Positions 1 to 11,102 are shown, counted from the stretch's first letter. The stretch is DNA of 64,000 nt from Enterobacter sp. RHBSTW-00994 (GCF_013782625.1 NZ_CP056199.1:3862588-3926587), one strand, 5' to 3'. Notes: generated from the sequence alone by a model not told the origin. Numbers and translations: made by a program.

Positions 1-465
1 CATCGTGGTAGAGAAAATCTGCACCTGTAATACCGTTCCGGCAACACCGCCCAGATCAACATATTCCCCTGATCGGAATGGACGAAAAGTCACCAGCAAT
101 ACGCCTGCGGCGAGGTTCGACAATGACCCCTGCAATGCCAGACCAATAGCCAAACCCGCAGCACCAAGTACAGCGATAACCGATGCAGTCTGTACACCTA
201 CGCGCCCAAGTGCGGCGATCAAGGTAAATGCAATAATCCCGTAGCGCACCAGTGCGGAGAGAAAATCAGCGACTGTGGCATCAATCTGACGAGCCCGCAT
301 CACACGATTCACGGTATTCGATACGATGCGTGCCACGAGCATCCCGACGATAATAATGGCGATTGCCGCGACGATGTTCACGGCATAGCTCAACAGTAAT
401 TCCTGATTGCGCACCAGCCAGGAGCCCGCGTTATTGATGCTGTCTACGACGTCGAGTTGTTCCAT
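1..465 (-). CDS. mscS: MscS small-conductance mechanosensitive channel (C-terminus outside window)
   Basis: Inner-membrane channel that opens under membrane tension to release solutes during hypo-osmotic shock. The 155 visible residues start [11 protein letters not shown] and contain the N-terminal membrane segments. They also contain the glycine/alanine-rich pore helix ([21 protein letters not shown]) and the start of the cytosolic beta domain ([19 protein letters not shown]). This is almost the E. coli MscS sequence. The gene runs off the left edge in frame, so about the last 130 residues of the usual ~286 are missing here. The start at 465 was chosen by match to the E. coli N-terminus. It follows fbaA on the same strand after a terminator, so it is likely transcribed separately. 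Confidence 0.97.
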   Translation of the reverse strand, partial: MEQLDVVDSINNAGSWLVRNQELLLSYAVNIVAAIAIIIVGMLVARIVSNTVNRVMRARQIDATVADFLSALVRYGIIAFTLIAALGRVGVQTASVIAVLGAAGLAIGLALQGSLSNLAAGVLLVTFRPFRSGEYVDLGGVAGTVLQVQIFSTTM

Positions 466-603
466 TCATTCTTCCTTATGCTAAACCAAATCACAAAAAT
501 CCATCCCCCATGGAGACAGGCAGGTGAGTAAAGGGTAAACAAAAAGAGAGGGATTTGCCAAACAGATCACAAAAACAGCGAGGACAGGCTGTTGAAAATG
601 CAT

Positions 604-630
604 AAAAAAAGGCCCGCAATTGCGGACCTC
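604..630 (-). terminator. Rho-independent terminator after fbaA
   Basis: On the minus strand a GC-rich hairpin (AGGTCCGC ... GCGGGCCT) is followed directly by seven T residues. It lies 24 bases past the fbaA stop and ends the epd-pgk-fbaA transcript before mscS. Confidence 0.9.
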
Positions 631-653
631 TCCGAGGCATTTAGCGACTCAAA

Positions 654-1733
654 TTACAGAACGTCAACCGCGTTCAGTTCTTTGAATGCCTGCTCCAGAC
701 GCGTGATCATAGAGGTCTGTGCAGCACGCAGCCATACGCGTGGATCGTAGTATTTTTTGTTCGGCTGATCTTCGCCTTTAGGGTTACCCAACTGACCCTG
801 CAGGTAAGCTTCGTTAGCTTTGTAGTAGCCCAGGATGCCGTCCCATGTTGCCCACTGGGTATCGGTATCGATGTTCATTTTCACCACACCGTAGCTTACG
901 GAATCTTTGATTTCCTGAGCAGAAGAACCGGAACCGCCGTGGAATACAAAGTTCAGGCTGTTGTGCGGCAGGTTATGTTTCTTAGAAACATAGTCCTGAG
1001 AATCGCGCAGGATAGTTGGAGTCAGAACAACGTTACCTGGTTTGTACACGCCGTGCACGTTACCGAAAGATGCCGCGATGGTGAAACGTGGGCTGATTTT
1101 GCTCAGCTCGGTGTACGCGTAATCAACATCTTCTGGCTGGGTGTACAGAGCAGAAGCGTCCATGTGGCTGTTGTCTACGCCGTCTTCTTCACCACCAGTG
1201 CAACCCAGTTCGATTTCCAGGGTCATGTCCATTTTGGACATACGTGCCAGGTATTTGGAGCAGATTTCGATGTTTTCGTGCAGGGACTCTTCAGACAGGT
1301 CGATCATATGAGAAGAGAACAGCGGTTTACCGGTCGCAGCGAAGTGTTTTTCACCCGCGTCCAGCAGGCCATCGATCCACGGCAGCAGTTTCTTCGCGCA
1401 GTGGTCAGTGTGCAGAATAACAGGAACACCGTAGTGCTCAGCCATCTGGTGAACGTGATGTGCACCAGAGATTGCACCCAGGATTGCAGCACCCTGAGGA
1501 ACGTCAGTTTTCACGCCTTTACCTGCGATGAACGCAGCGCCACCGTTGGAGAACTGAACGATAACCGGTGCTTTAACTTTTGCAGCGGTTTCCAGTACGG
1601 CGTTGATGGAGTCGGTCCCCACGCAGTTAACTGCTGGCAGAGCAAAGTTGTTTTCTTTAGCTACCTGGAACACTTTCTGAACGTCATCACCAGTGATCAC
1701 GCCAGGTTTTACGAAATCAAAAATTTTAGACAT
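654..1733 (-). CDS. fbaA: Class II fructose-bisphosphate aldolase
   Basis: Cleaves fructose 1,6-bisphosphate to dihydroxyacetone phosphate and glyceraldehyde 3-phosphate in glycolysis and runs in reverse in gluconeogenesis. It is a cytosolic Zn-dependent dimer. The 359 residues equal the E. coli length. The catalytic/zinc motif HTDHCAKKL lies near residue 110, with further metal and phosphate-binding segments at GCTGGEEDG and FHGGSGSS. It is last in the epd-pgk-fbaA operon, 92 bases after pgk, and is followed by a strong terminator. Nothing unusual is seen. Confidence 0.98.
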   Translation of the reverse strand: MSKIFDFVKPGVITGDDVQKVFQVAKENNFALPAVNCVGTDSINAVLETAAKVKAPVIVQFSNGGAAFIAGKGVKTDVPQGAAILGAISGAHHVHQMAEHYGVPVILHTDHCAKKLLPWIDGLLDAGEKHFAATGKPLFSSHMIDLSEESLHENIEICSKYLARMSKMDMTLEIELGCTGGEEDGVDNSHMDASALYTQPEDVDYAYTELSKISPRFTIAASFGNVHGVYKPGNVVLTPTILRDSQDYVSKKHNLPHNSLNFVFHGGSGSSAQEIKDSVSYGVVKMNIDTDTQWATWDGILGYYKANEAYLQGQLGNPKGEDQPNKKYYDPRVWLRAAQTSMITRLEQAFKELNAVDVL

Positions 1734-1825
1734 GTTACGTAGTCCTGTATCTTCGGCCGTTAGAAAAGGTGCGGGCTCTAAAAAGCACGCTGAAAATTGG
1801 GCAGGTTTCCCTGCCCTTGAATGGC

Positions 1826-2989
1826 TTACTTCTTAGCGCGCTCTTCGAGCATTGCTACTGCTGGCAGGACTTTACCTTCCACGAATTCGAGGAATGCACC
1901 GCCACCAGTGGAGATGTAGGAGATTTTGTCGGAAATACCGAACAGGTCGATAGCTGCCAGGGTATCACCGCCGCCAGCGATAGAGAACGCTTCGCTATCT
2001 GCGATGGCGTTAGCAACGATTTCAGTCCCTTTACGGAAGTTCGGGAACTCGAACACACCAACCGGGCCATTCCACAGAATGGTTTTGGCGTTTTTCAGGA
2101 TATCAGCCAGTTTCTGTGCAGAAACGTCACCCAGATCCAGAATCTGCTCTTCATCTTTGATGTCGTTTACAGATTTCAGAGTAGCGGTCGCCGTTTCGGA
2201 GAACTCAGTCGCTACGCGAACATCCGTTGGGACTGGGATATCACAGGTCGTCAGCAGGCGTTTCGCTTCATCAACCAGGTCTGCTTCGTACAGGGATTTA
2301 CCGACGTTGTGGCCTTGAGCAGCAACGAAGGTGTTTGCGATACCGCCACCCACGATCAGCTGATCAGCGATTTTGGACAGAGAATCCAGAACGGTCAGTT
2401 TGGTAGACACTTTAGAACCACCAACGATAGCGACCATTGGACGAGCAGGTTCTTTCAGGGCTTTGCCCAGTGCTTCCAGTTCGTCAGCCAGCAGTGGACC
2501 TGCGCAAGCGACGTCAGCAAATTTGCCGATACCATGAGTGGAAGCCTGTGCACGGTGAGCCGTACCGAAAGCATCCATTACGAATACGTCGCACAGTGCA
2601 GCGTATTTTTTAGACAGCGCTTCGTCGTCTTTCTTTTCGCCTTTGTTGAAGCGAACGTTTTCCAGAACAACCAGTTCACCTGCAGCCACTTCAACACCAT
2701 CCAGATAATCTTTCACCAGGCGAACCGGGCTGGACAGTTTGTCTTTCAGGTAATTAACAACCGGCAGCAGAGAGAACTCTTCGTTGTACTCGCCTTCAGT
2801 CGGACGACCCAGGTGGGAGGTTACCATCACTTTAGCGCCCTGCTTCAGTGCCAGTTCGATGGTTGGCAGAGAAGCACGGATACGCGCATCGCTGGTCACT
2901 TTGCCATCTTTAACCGGTACGTTCAGATCAGCACGGATGAAAACGCGTTTACCAGCCAGATCCAGATCGGTCATCTTAATTACAGACAT
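1826..2989 (-). CDS. pgk: Phosphoglycerate kinase
   Basis: Transfers phosphate from 1,3-bisphosphoglycerate to ADP, the first ATP-yielding step of glycolysis. It has 387 residues, the usual bacterial length. The N-terminal substrate domain ([13 protein letters not shown]) and the C-terminal nucleotide domain ([28 protein letters not shown]) are both intact. It sits in the middle of the glycolytic operon, 49 bases after epd. A long open frame on the opposite strand is a codon-bias shadow. Confidence 0.98.
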   Translation of the reverse strand: MSVIKMTDLDLAGKRVFIRADLNVPVKDGKVTSDARIRASLPTIELALKQGAKVMVTSHLGRPTEGEYNEEFSLLPVVNYLKDKLSSPVRLVKDYLDGVEVAAGELVVLENVRFNKGEKKDDEALSKKYAALCDVFVMDAFGTAHRAQASTHGIGKFADVACAGPLLADELEALGKALKEPARPMVAIVGGSKVSTKLTVLDSLSKIADQLIVGGGIANTFVAAQGHNVGKSLYEADLVDEAKRLLTTCDIPVPTDVRVATEFSETATATLKSVNDIKDEEQILDLGDVSAQKLADILKNAKTILWNGPVGVFEFPNFRKGTEIVANAIADSEAFSIAGGGDTLAAIDLFGISDKISYISTGGGAFLEFVEGKVLPAVAMLEERAKK

Positions 2990-3038
2990 GGTGAATCCTC
3001 TCGTTGATTCTTAAAGTTTTGCAGACGCACAATGCGTC

Positions 3039-4058
3039 TTACCTGAAACCTTGAGCGGCCATTGCTAACGTGGTGTCGAGCATTCGGTTAGCAAAGCCCC
3101 ATTCGTTATCACACCAGACCAGCGTCTTGATAAGGTGTGCGCCACTGACGCGCGTTTGTGTACCATCAACGATGGCACTGTGCGGATCGTGGTTAAAATC
3201 TACTGAGACCAACGGTAATTCCGTATAGTCAACTATACCATGAAATGCACCCTGTGCCGCTTTTTGCAGCAACAGGTTGACTTCACAGGCTTTTACCGGT
3301 TTTTTCACCGTTACACTGAGATCAATTGCAGTGACGTTAATCGTCGGAACTCTTACCGCAATCGCTTCAAAACGGTCGTTAAACTGCGGGAAAATACGGG
3401 TGATCCCCGCAGCCAGCTTCGTATCCACAGGAATGATCGATTGGCTTGCGGCGCGAGTGCGTCGTAAATCGGGATGATAGGCGTCGATCACCTGCTGATC
3501 ATGCATGGCGGAGTGGATCGTCGTAACGGTCCCAGACTCGATACCGTAAGCATCATCCAGTAATTTAATGACGGGTATTATGCAGTTTGTTGTGCAAGAG
3601 GCGTTAGAAACAATGCGATGCTCCGCACGTAATTGCTCCTGATTAACACCAAATACAACTGTAGCGTCGAGGTCGTTGCTGCCGGGATGTGAAAAGAGCA
3701 CTTTCTTCGCACCAGCGGCGATATGCGCCTCGCCGTGCTCGCGATTACCGTATACACCGGTACAGTCCAGTACGACATCAATACCCAGTTCCCGCCAGGG
3801 AAGTGCATTGAGCGTACGTTCGTGCAGAATGCGAATGACGTCGTCGCCAACCATGAGCTGTTCACGCTCCTGGCGAACATCCCATGCAAAACGTCCATGG
3901 CTGGTGTCATATTTCAACAAATGCGCCATGCCTTCGGCATCCGCCAGTTCGTTGATGGCCACCACGGTGATTTCCGCCCGACGTCCGGATTCATATAAAG
4001 CACGAACCACGTTACGCCCGATGCGACCAAAACCATTAATCGCTACGCGTACGGTCAT
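3039..4058 (-). CDS. epd: Erythrose-4-phosphate dehydrogenase
   Basis: NAD-dependent oxidation of erythrose 4-phosphate to 4-phosphoerythronate, the first step of the DXP-dependent pyridoxal phosphate route. The 339-residue GAPDH-family protein has the Rossmann motif [11 protein letters not shown] at the N-terminus and the active-site cysteine in [10 protein letters not shown]. Its divergence from GAPDH and its place upstream of pgk and fbaA identify it as Epd rather than GapA. It is the first gene of the operon, and the Cra and CRP sites upstream fit catabolite control. Confidence 0.96.
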   Translation of the reverse strand: MTVRVAINGFGRIGRNVVRALYESGRRAEITVVAINELADAEGMAHLLKYDTSHGRFAWDVRQEREQLMVGDDVIRILHERTLNALPWRELGIDVVLDCTGVYGNREHGEAHIAAGAKKVLFSHPGSNDLDATVVFGVNQEQLRAEHRIVSNASCTTNCIIPVIKLLDDAYGIESGTVTTIHSAMHDQQVIDAYHPDLRRTRAASQSIIPVDTKLAAGITRIFPQFNDRFEAIAVRVPTINVTAIDLSVTVKKPVKACEVNLLLQKAAQGAFHGIVDYTELPLVSVDFNHDPHSAIVDGTQTRVSGAHLIKTLVWCDNEWGFANRMLDTTLAMAAQGFR

Positions 4059-4183
4059 AGATCTCCTGCAAGGCTATCCCTGAGTTTGAGGTGGCTGAAA
4101 GAGTAATCCAGCTATGCTCAGAGGGGAATCCTCGCCTGTCACAAACTGCGACTGATTGGTCAATTGTCGAACACTTAATCAAC

Positions 4184-4195
4184 TGAAACGCTTCA
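4184..4195. promoter_or_regulatory. Cra (FruR) operator upstream of epd
   Basis: TGAAACGCTTCA is a near-perfect Cra palindrome (family consensus TGAAWCGNTTCA), 126 bases upstream of the epd start. Cra control of the epd-pgk-fbaA operon is established in E. coli. The site is seen; its function here is inferred. Confidence 0.75.
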
Positions 4196-4254
4196 GCAAG
4201 AATAAGCGAAACAAGGAATAAAAGGAATGTCTGTCCAGGTGGATTCGCAATTTA

Positions 4255-4270
4255 TCTGACTTGCGTCACA
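4255..4270. promoter_or_regulatory. CRP site upstream of epd
   Basis: TCTGACTTGCGTCACA matches 9 of the 10 conserved positions of the CRP consensus (TGTGA-N6-TCACA). The E. coli epd promoter is CRP-activated, which supports the call. The rest of the 349-base gap between epd and the adhesin gene shows no gene. Confidence 0.65.
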
Positions 4271-4367
4271 TTTTACTGTTTGATGCCGACAAAAGCAGAT
4301 GAAGGTACGGAGGAAAATTATGTTGAAGCATTACTCACTCATATGTGCTGGTTTCATACTTATATAG

Positions 4368-4401
4368 CTCTCCCGCAGCAGATGCTGGCGCTGCGGGAGA
4401 G
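4368..4401 (-). terminator. Hairpin terminator after the inverse autotransporter gene
   Basis: A perfect 12-bp stem (CTCTCCCGCAGC paired with GCTGCGGGAGAG) lies 7 bases beyond the adhesin stop codon. It lacks a good T-run on either strand, so termination efficiency is uncertain. Confidence 0.5.
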
Positions 4402-4407
4402 ATAAGG

Positions 4408-7400
4408 TTAGTTCACTTTCAGCGTCGTTGTAATGGTATAGTTCAGCGCCCAGGAGGTATGCCAGTCACGACCATTAAATGTAATGACACCACGATAATT
4501 CCCCTTAGGCAGCGAGGCGTTATTTCCATCTTCTGGTATGTAGGTAATCTTCGGTGCATTACCCGGTGTTGTGCACCCTGAAGCATTGTTAAATTCAAAG
4601 AAAGTACATCTGTTCGATACCTGTCCTCTGAACGTAACAGTCTGAATGTTGCCTTTTTCATCTGTCAGCTTAGCTGTCAATACTGAATACGCCCCATAAT
4701 TATGTGTCCATATTAAGGATGCAGGACCCGTAGTGTCTCCGGTTACAACAAAACCAAGGTTGAGAAAGTTATAAATCGTTTCTCCTGTGTAAGCACTGGA
4801 CTGAGCAGCGCTGGGAATATTCCACGTATCGTCAATCGTCCCCATAAATATGGCAGAGGAGTTTGAAATATTACTACCATTAATACTGGCCGTAACTGTT
4901 ACCTTGCCAAAGTCAGAACCGGATACTTGTATCGCCGCTTCACCTTTATCATTCGTATTGCTGGTCGTAGCAGAAAGTTTATTTATAGTGGTCGTCCATG
5001 AGACCGTTTCCCCTTTCAATGGATTATCGTTAGCATCTGTAATAGTAGCCATATAGATAATAGGTGTGGTGTTAGCCGCTACGTGGTCAGTACTGGCGAT
5101 CAGTTTGACGACTTTCGCCGTTTTGGCATTACCGATAAAAGTGACGACATTCGCGCTACGCTGGCCCGCTGGCGAGACCAGCGAGGCCATCAGTTTCACA
5201 CTTCCAGCTTTAACTGACGTGCCGCTGACACTCGCTTTACCGCTATCTGATGTGATGCTATTTACAGAAGACAGTTGTATATTTTGATTATCCGTTGTCC
5301 AGTTTACCGTCACCCCTTTCAGCACATTACCGTTGGCATCTGTGATATCCGCGGTCCATATAACTGATGAAGCGCCATCTGCGATGGCCTGTGAATTACC
5401 CGCAGTAACAGTATTGATTTGCGCCGTTCCGGTATTCCCAATCACATGCAGTATTTGCGACTGACTGCTTACACCTGCCGTAGCATTTACAGTAATACTC
5501 CCTGTTTTCAGACTAGAAAATGCCGTCACCGCCCGCCCATTTTCATCCGTTACGGACGACACGTGGCTGAAACTACTACTGATTTCGCTGCTGCTCCAGT
5601 TTACCGTCACGCCCGAAACCGGGTTGTTGTTTGCGTCCATCACACTAGCCGTCAAGGCCACACTATCCTTATCGGCAACAATATCAGTCAACTTATCGGC
5701 AACCAATGTCCTCACCTGCGAAGAAGTGCGGTCAGCCGTAAAATTTAGCCCGGACAAACGCTGCGAAGCACCATTAATGCCAGCATCCACGCCATAGCTA
5801 CCCGCCACTTTCGAGGACACCTGTACCTGAGCGACGCCACTTCTGTTGGTTTTACTCTTCTGTACCGACATTTCTGCGCCAGAAGGTGAGACGCTCCAGT
5901 TAACCTCAGCCCCTTCCAGCAAATTACCGTCGGCATCAGTGACAGTTGCGCTGACGATAATAACTTCTTTTCCATTGGCGACAACGCTCTGGCGATCTGT
6001 GACAATATTCGCCAGTTTAGCTGTCGTCGCATCGGCGACAAACATCACCCGCTCAGCCTGAAGCGCAGTGCTTTCTTGCGTGCGAGCAGAGATAACCATA
6101 CTACCAGCGCTGGTTGACATCACCGCTACTTGCGAACGACCATTCTCATCGCTGGTAGTCTCTGTCTCGCTGAACCGGGTATTCTGGGTATCAGATGACC
6201 AGAATATCCTCATATTTTTCAGTGTTTCGCCCTTCGCATTTGTCACGATAGCAGTATATGTAATGCCGTCATTACCATTAGCAATAGCCTGCGTTTTACT
6301 CGCAGAAATGGCACTAATCTTCTGCGTACTACTGTCAGCAACAAAGGTAATAGACTCTGTTTTCTGCGGCGATTTTCCGTTCACATCCGCAGTTACTGTC
6401 ACTGTTCCCGCTTTTGCCGACTTCAATGCAAACGTCGCTTTTCCCTGCCTGTCAGTTAATGACGATTGGCTTCCAATACGGGTGTTATCTGTTTTCTCTA
6501 CAGTCCAGTTAACGGTTACACCTTCCAGAGGATGATTAAAATCATCTATCACCAAGGCCGTGAGCATGCTGGTGTCGTTATTATTCGCAATAATCTGCTG
6601 TTTTTCACTGTCAATAGAGACTACTTTGGCCGTCGCAGTGTCCGCCACAAAACTCAACACAGGTGAACTTAATGATGCCCCTTTCTCCAACTGTGCGGTT
6701 ATGATTGTGTTCAATATGGCATTACTCGTGACCTGAATCTGCGCGTCTCCCTGTTCATTGGTCGAGACCCGGGATGAAGACAGCGTTACCTGCGTGGAAT
6801 CCGCAACCCAGTTGACGGCAATACCCTTCAATGCCCGGCCGTATTGGTCAGTAACATGCGCCATCAACATTATCGGCGCAGCCCCACTCGCCTGGGCGCT
6901 CGTAGCTGAAATATCGAGCCCGGCAAGTTGTGGAAGTGTCTCAACTGCCTCTTCGATCAATTTTGTGCTAGCCAGTCTTTCCGTTCCGTCAATCAGTGGT
7001 TGAATAAGCAACGTTTCAGGTTGGTTGCCTGATGTAAGCGTCGCTACGTACTCTCCTGGCGCAGTTTCACTATAATCTGTCATAGTGGCTTTTTTCAGCA
7101 GACCCGCAATACCAGGATCAACCGTTGTTGAGGGGGATAGTGAGGTGGTCAAACGCGAAGCCAATCCTGCTGCACTAGCTCCTTGACTGGTTTTAAGGCT
7201 CACCGTAACCGTGGCAGTACTCACTCCATCGGCTGGAACCTTACCCGGAGTCACAGCAACAGAAGACTGGAGAACAGTAATATCAATGCCACTGATATTG
7301 ATCTTCATCTCGCTGGCATTTGATTTATTGCCATTTTTATCCCATGCCGTCCCCATCAACGTGTAACTATTGATACCATTGCCCTGCCACGCGGGTAGGG

Positions 7401-8601
7401 TCAGGACAAACTGATCCGGAGCACTACCCTGGACAATTTTTCCGCCATTATTCAGAAAGGATGCCGCCTGCCATTCAATATGGTCAAGGCCATATTTAGT
7501 TTTAACCTTCGCGCTGATATTCTGTCTGGATTGTTCTTTCCCTTCCAAAGAAGAAGGGAGCGTCAGCGAGATCAGATCCTGTTTGCGATATTCCAGCACA
7601 ATATTATTGTTTCTCGCGACCAGATCTTGTCGGCTCCCCATAAGCGAGCGACGTTGTGCCACCACAGAGCTATCTAACTGGTTGCTTAACGGCATTCCCA
7701 TGAGCCAGTTGAACGTCAGATTAAGCTGGGTATCGTTCTCACCATTTTTACCCCATTTCTGATCCATACCAAACGTCAGCAAAGGAAACGGGGTATAGTT
7801 CAGTCCAAGCGTAATAGCATGTGGGTTTTTCTGCCGAAAATCGTCATCATCACCAAACAATCCCACGCTGTTACCATAATATTGCTCATAAATAACATTT
7901 GCGCCAAGCTGTGGCCAAGCGGGTAAATACCCTTCAGCCCGAATATCGAAACCATTAGCAACACGTTCATTATAATCGGTATAACGGGATGAGGACATCC
8001 AGTCACTCAGACGAATATAACCATTAGCAGAAAGCTTAATATAATCCCAACCTAACTCTACCCCATAGCCCAAACGATCATGTTGAACACTTGAGATCTG
8101 GCGGTCATAAAAAACATTAGTTCCCAGCATCCATTTGTCAGAGAAATAACGATAACCTATACCAGCATTAATAATATTACGTTCATCATGGCGACGACCA
8201 CCCAGTTGGGTAAATAGCAGATTTTCCTTATAATCATAAATCGGCAACAATACATCCAGTGCAGAGTCATTTAATGTGAAATGCTCATCTGTGCTGATGT
8301 TCACTCGCGCCGTACCAAACTGATTTAACCACTGCTGTAGCTCTTCAGAAGCCATACCTGTCGTGGTAGACACTACTGCCTGACTTAGCTCCCCTGCATT
8401 GTCGTTACTTAATAGCGTGCCAGCCTGTATTGTGGCCTTTGCAACACTGTTTTCAGTCTGTTTCTGTGAGGATTCATCAGCACGAACTAACTCCTGTGCA
8501 CTGACATTCCCGGTTGGTGCTAAATATAATAAAAAGGAAGATGGACATAATTGCAGGACTATCTGAATTGCAGCAAGCAACTTTCCGCCATAAAGTTTCA
8601 T
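4408..8601 (-). CDS. Inverse autotransporter adhesin (intimin/invasin family) with Big_1 repeats
   Basis: Outer-membrane surface adhesin of 1397 residues. A long signal region (about residues 1-36, cut near VSAQ) is followed by a linker and the inverse-autotransporter beta-barrel at about 85-330 (LFTQLGGRRHDERNIINAG, then DKWMLGTNVFYD). After a linker and one divergent Ig-like domain come seven clear bacterial Ig-like (Big_1) domains of about 100 residues each (about 575-1265), with recurring VTVNW and FVAD segments. The C-terminus (about 1270-1397) is a different domain with two cysteines. No LysM domain is seen, unlike intimin and YeeJ. It stands alone between epd and tktA, where E. coli carries other genes, and its upstream DNA is AT-rich. 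Both features suggest horizontal gain. The exact ligand cannot be inferred. Confidence 0.93.
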   Translation of the reverse strand: MKLYGGKLLAAIQIVLQLCPSSFLLYLAPTGNVSAQELVRADESSQKQTENSVAKATIQAGTLLSNDNAGELSQAVVSTTTGMASEELQQWLNQFGTARVNISTDEHFTLNDSALDVLLPIYDYKENLLFTQLGGRRHDERNIINAGIGYRYFSDKWMLGTNVFYDRQISSVQHDRLGYGVELGWDYIKLSANGYIRLSDWMSSSRYTDYNERVANGFDIRAEGYLPAWPQLGANVIYEQYYGNSVGLFGDDDDFRQKNPHAITLGLNYTPFPLLTFGMDQKWGKNGENDTQLNLTFNWLMGMPLSNQLDSSVVAQRRSLMGSRQDLVARNNNIVLEYRKQDLISLTLPSSLEGKEQSRQNISAKVKTKYGLDHIEWQAASFLNNGGKIVQGSAPDQFVLTLPAWQGNGINSYTLMGTAWDKNGNKSNASEMKINISGIDITVLQSSVAVTPGKVPADGVSTATVTVSLKTSQGASAAGLASRLTTSLSPSTTVDPGIAGLLKKATMTDYSETAPGEYVATLTSGNQPETLLIQPLIDGTERLASTKLIEEAVETLPQLAGLDISATSAQASGAAPIMLMAHVTDQYGRALKGIAVNWVADSTQVTLSSSRVSTNEQGDAQIQVTSNAILNTIITAQLEKGASLSSPVLSFVADTATAKVVSIDSEKQQIIANNNDTSMLTALVIDDFNHPLEGVTVNWTVEKTDNTRIGSQSSLTDRQGKATFALKSAKAGTVTVTADVNGKSPQKTESITFVADSSTQKISAISASKTQAIANGNDGITYTAIVTNAKGETLKNMRIFWSSDTQNTRFSETETTSDENGRSQVAVMSTSAGSMVISARTQESTALQAERVMFVADATTAKLANIVTDRQSVVANGKEVIIVSATVTDADGNLLEGAEVNWSVSPSGAEMSVQKSKTNRSGVAQVQVSSKVAGSYGVDAGINGASQRLSGLNFTADRTSSQVRTLVADKLTDIVADKDSVALTASVMDANNNPVSGVTVNWSSSEISSSFSHVSSVTDENGRAVTAFSSLKTGSITVNATAGVSSQSQILHVIGNTGTAQINTVTAGNSQAIADGASSVIWTADITDANGNVLKGVTVNWTTDNQNIQLSSVNSITSDSGKASVSGTSVKAGSVKLMASLVSPAGQRSANVVTFIGNAKTAKVVKLIASTDHVAANTTPIIYMATITDANDNPLKGETVSWTTTINKLSATTSNTNDKGEAAIQVSGSDFGKVTVTASINGSNISNSSAIFMGTIDDTWNIPSAAQSSAYTGETIYNFLNLGFVVTGDTTGPASLIWTHNYGAYSVLTAKLTDEKGNIQTVTFRGQVSNRCTFFEFNNASGCTTPGNAPKITYIPEDGNNASLPKGNYRGVITFNGRDWHTSWALNYTITTTLKVN

Positions 8602-8997
8602 CTCTACGCTCCATGAAAGAGAATTTCACATTAATCGGCGAAGACTATATTTGTTAGTTCGATTATACAACCCCTAAAGATTTTATTTCTTTCCGAACCC
8701 GCATACTCAACACATAATTAATCACCCCATGAATAATCAATCAAACAAATATAACCCCCTTAAATGCATAATCCATTAATATACTCATGTGGCATGATTT
8801 AATTCAAAAAACACATCAATAAGACACGGCCTTCTAATTTATTCTTAAATAATCCAATAAAATAATAATGGAGATTTAAAAAAGACACTGAAACGTCTGA
8901 TGCTTGTCAGTTAAAAATTTGAAAACGAAAGAGAAGAAAGAGAAGAAAACTATTACTTATTGAATTTATGAATAGTATTGAGAACTTAGTTAAGTAG
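8602..8997. other. AT-rich upstream region of the adhesin gene, no gene seen
   Basis: Roughly 400 bases, markedly more AT-rich than the flanking housekeeping genes, with no credible coding frame. It must hold the minus-strand promoter of the adhesin. I cannot single out one -35/-10 pair among many AT-rich candidates. Its composition would suit silencing by H-NS (inference). Confidence 0.5.
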
Positions 8998-9032
8998 TAA
9001 AAAAATCCGTAATCCCTAAAAAGATTACGGAT
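8998..9032 (-). terminator. Rho-independent terminator after tktA
   Basis: On the minus strand a perfect 10-bp stem (ATCCGTAATC with GATTACGGAT, 8-base loop) is followed by a T-run. It lies about 80 bases past the tktA stop. Confidence 0.85.
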
Positions 9033-9110
9033 CCTTACACCGTTACTTGTCGGTCGCGACTCCTTAACTAATTGACATTACGCTAAGGAGTCCCTGTTTA
9101 TGATGCCGAA

Positions 9111-11102
9111 TTACAGCAGTTCTTTCGCTTTCGCGACAACGTTTTCAACAGTGAAACCGAACTCTTCAAACAGCAGTTCTGCTGGCGCTGATTCACCGAA
9201 AGTGGTCATCCCGACGATAGCGCCGTTCAGGCCTACATATTTGAACCAGTAGTCTGCAATACCTGCTTCGATTGCGACACGAGCAGAAACGGCTTTCGGC
9301 AGTACAGATTCACGGTACGCCGCATCCTGCTTGTCGAACGCATCAGTGGACGGCATGGAAACCACACGCGCTTTAACGCCTTCTGCAGACAGTTTGTCCC
9401 AGGCTGCAACAGCCAGTTCAACTTCAGAACCGGTAGCGATGAAGATCAGTTCTGGCTGACCAGCACAATCTTTCAGCACGTAGCCACCGCGAGCAATGTT
9501 AGCCAACTGCTCTGGAGTACGTTCCTGCTGAGCCAGGTTCTGGCGAGAGAGGATCAGCGCGGTTGGACCGTCATGACGCTCTACACCGTATTTCCACGCA
9601 ACTGCAGATTCAACCTGGTCACATGGACGCCATGTGCTCATGTTTGGAGTAACGCGCAGGGAAGCAACCTGCTCTACCGGCTGGTGAGTTGGACCATCTT
9701 CACCCAGACCAATAGAGTCATGAGTGTAGACCATCACCTGACGCTGTTTCATCAGCGCAGCCATACGCACGGCATTACGCGCATATTCAACGAACATCAG
9801 GAAAGTAGAGGTGTACGGCAGGAAACCGCCGTGCAGGGAGATACCGTTCGCAATCGCAGTCATACCGAATTCACGTACACCGTAATGGATGTAGTTACCG
9901 GCAGTATCTTCGTTAATTGCTTTAGAACCAGACCAGATAGTCAGGTTAGATGGAGCGAGGTCGGCAGAACCGCCCAGGAATTCAGGAAGCAAAGGACCAA
10001 AGGCTTCGATAGCATTCTGAGACGCTTTACGGCTGGCAATTTTAGATGGATTCGCCTGCAATTTAGCGATGAACTCGTTCGCTTTCGCATCGAAATCAGC
10101 TGGCATGTCACCTTTCATACGACGGGTGAATTCAGCCGCTTCCTGCGGGAAGGCTTTTGCATAGGCCGCAAATTTCTCGTTCCATGCGGCTTCTTTCACC
10201 TGGCCGGCTTCTTTTGCATCCCATTGAGCATAGATGTCAGACGGGATTTCGAATGCCGGGTGTTTCCAGCCGAGAGCTTCACGGGTCAGCGCGATTTCAG
10301 CATCACCCAGTGGTGCACCGTGGGAATCGTGCGTACCTGCTTTGTTCGGTGAACCGAAACCGATGATGGTTTTGCACATCAGCAGGGACGGTTTGTCGGT
10401 CACTGCACGAGCTTCTTCAACCGCACGTTTAATCGAGTCAGCATCGTGGCCATCAACACCACGTACAACGTGCCAGCCGTAGGCTTCAAAACGTTTCGCG
10501 GTATCGTCAGTGAACCAGCCTTCAACATGACCATCGATGGAGATACCGTTGTCGTCATAGAACGCAACCAGTTTGCCCAGTTTCAAGGTTCCTGCCAGGG
10601 AGCACACTTCGTGAGAAATGCCTTCCATCATGCAGCCGTCACCCATGAACGCATAGGTGAAGTGGTCAACGATGTCGTGACCAGGACGGTTGAACTGCGC
10701 AGCCAGTGTTTTCTCCGCAATTGCCATACCGACAGCGTTCGCAATACCCTGACCCAGTGGCCCGGTGGTGGTTTCAACGCCAGCGGTGTAACCCACTTCA
10801 GGGTGACCTGGCGTTTTAGAGTGCAGCTGACGGAAGTTTTTCAGCTCTTCGATCGGCAGATCGTACCCGGTGAGGTGCAGCAGGCTGTAGATCAGCATGG
10901 AGCCATGGCCGTTAGACAGCACGAAACGGTCACGGTCAGCCCAGGATGGGTTCTGCGGGTTATGGTTCAGGAAATCACGCCACAGGACTTCGGCAATGTC
11001 AGCCATACCCATAGGGGCGCCCGGGTGGCCGGATTTGGCTTTCTGTACTGCGTCCATGCTCAGCGCACGAATAGCATTAGCAAGCTCTTTACGTGAGGAC
11101 AT
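9111..11102 (-). CDS. tktA: Transketolase 1
   Basis: Thiamine diphosphate-dependent transfer of two-carbon ketol units in the non-oxidative pentose phosphate pathway, supplying erythrose 4-phosphate and ribose 5-phosphate. It has 663 residues, as in E. coli. The TPP/Mg motif runs from GDGCMMEG to the N-D-G-I of DDNGIS, and [13 protein letters not shown] lies near the N-terminus. The frame is open for another 49 codons upstream, but the homologous start [10 protein letters not shown] at 11102 is clearly the gene start. It is divergent from loiP and has its own terminator. Confidence 0.98.
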   Translation of the reverse strand: MSSRKELANAIRALSMDAVQKAKSGHPGAPMGMADIAEVLWRDFLNHNPQNPSWADRDRFVLSNGHGSMLIYSLLHLTGYDLPIEELKNFRQLHSKTPGHPEVGYTAGVETTTGPLGQGIANAVGMAIAEKTLAAQFNRPGHDIVDHFTYAFMGDGCMMEGISHEVCSLAGTLKLGKLVAFYDDNGISIDGHVEGWFTDDTAKRFEAYGWHVVRGVDGHDADSIKRAVEEARAVTDKPSLLMCKTIIGFGSPNKAGTHDSHGAPLGDAEIALTREALGWKHPAFEIPSDIYAQWDAKEAGQVKEAAWNEKFAAYAKAFPQEAAEFTRRMKGDMPADFDAKANEFIAKLQANPSKIASRKASQNAIEAFGPLLPEFLGGSADLAPSNLTIWSGSKAINEDTAGNYIHYGVREFGMTAIANGISLHGGFLPYTSTFLMFVEYARNAVRMAALMKQRQVMVYTHDSIGLGEDGPTHQPVEQVASLRVTPNMSTWRPCDQVESAVAWKYGVERHDGPTALILSRQNLAQQERTPEQLANIARGGYVLKDCAGQPELIFIATGSEVELAVAAWDKLSAEGVKARVVSMPSTDAFDKQDAAYRESVLPKAVSARVAIEAGIADYWFKYVGLNGAIVGMTTFGESAPAELLFEEFGFTVENVVAKAKELL

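Noticed and set aside
939..3007. Long open frames on the plus strand across fbaA and pgk (267 and 412 codons)
   Set aside because: They lie opposite highly conserved glycolytic genes and arise from strong codon bias; they have no family resemblance or ribosome sites.
4408..7200. Possible DNA repeat array or CRISPR in the adhesin gene
   Set aside because: The periodicity is of protein Ig-like domains about 300 bases long with diverged DNA; there are no short identical repeats or spacers, and no CRISPR array is seen anywhere in the window.
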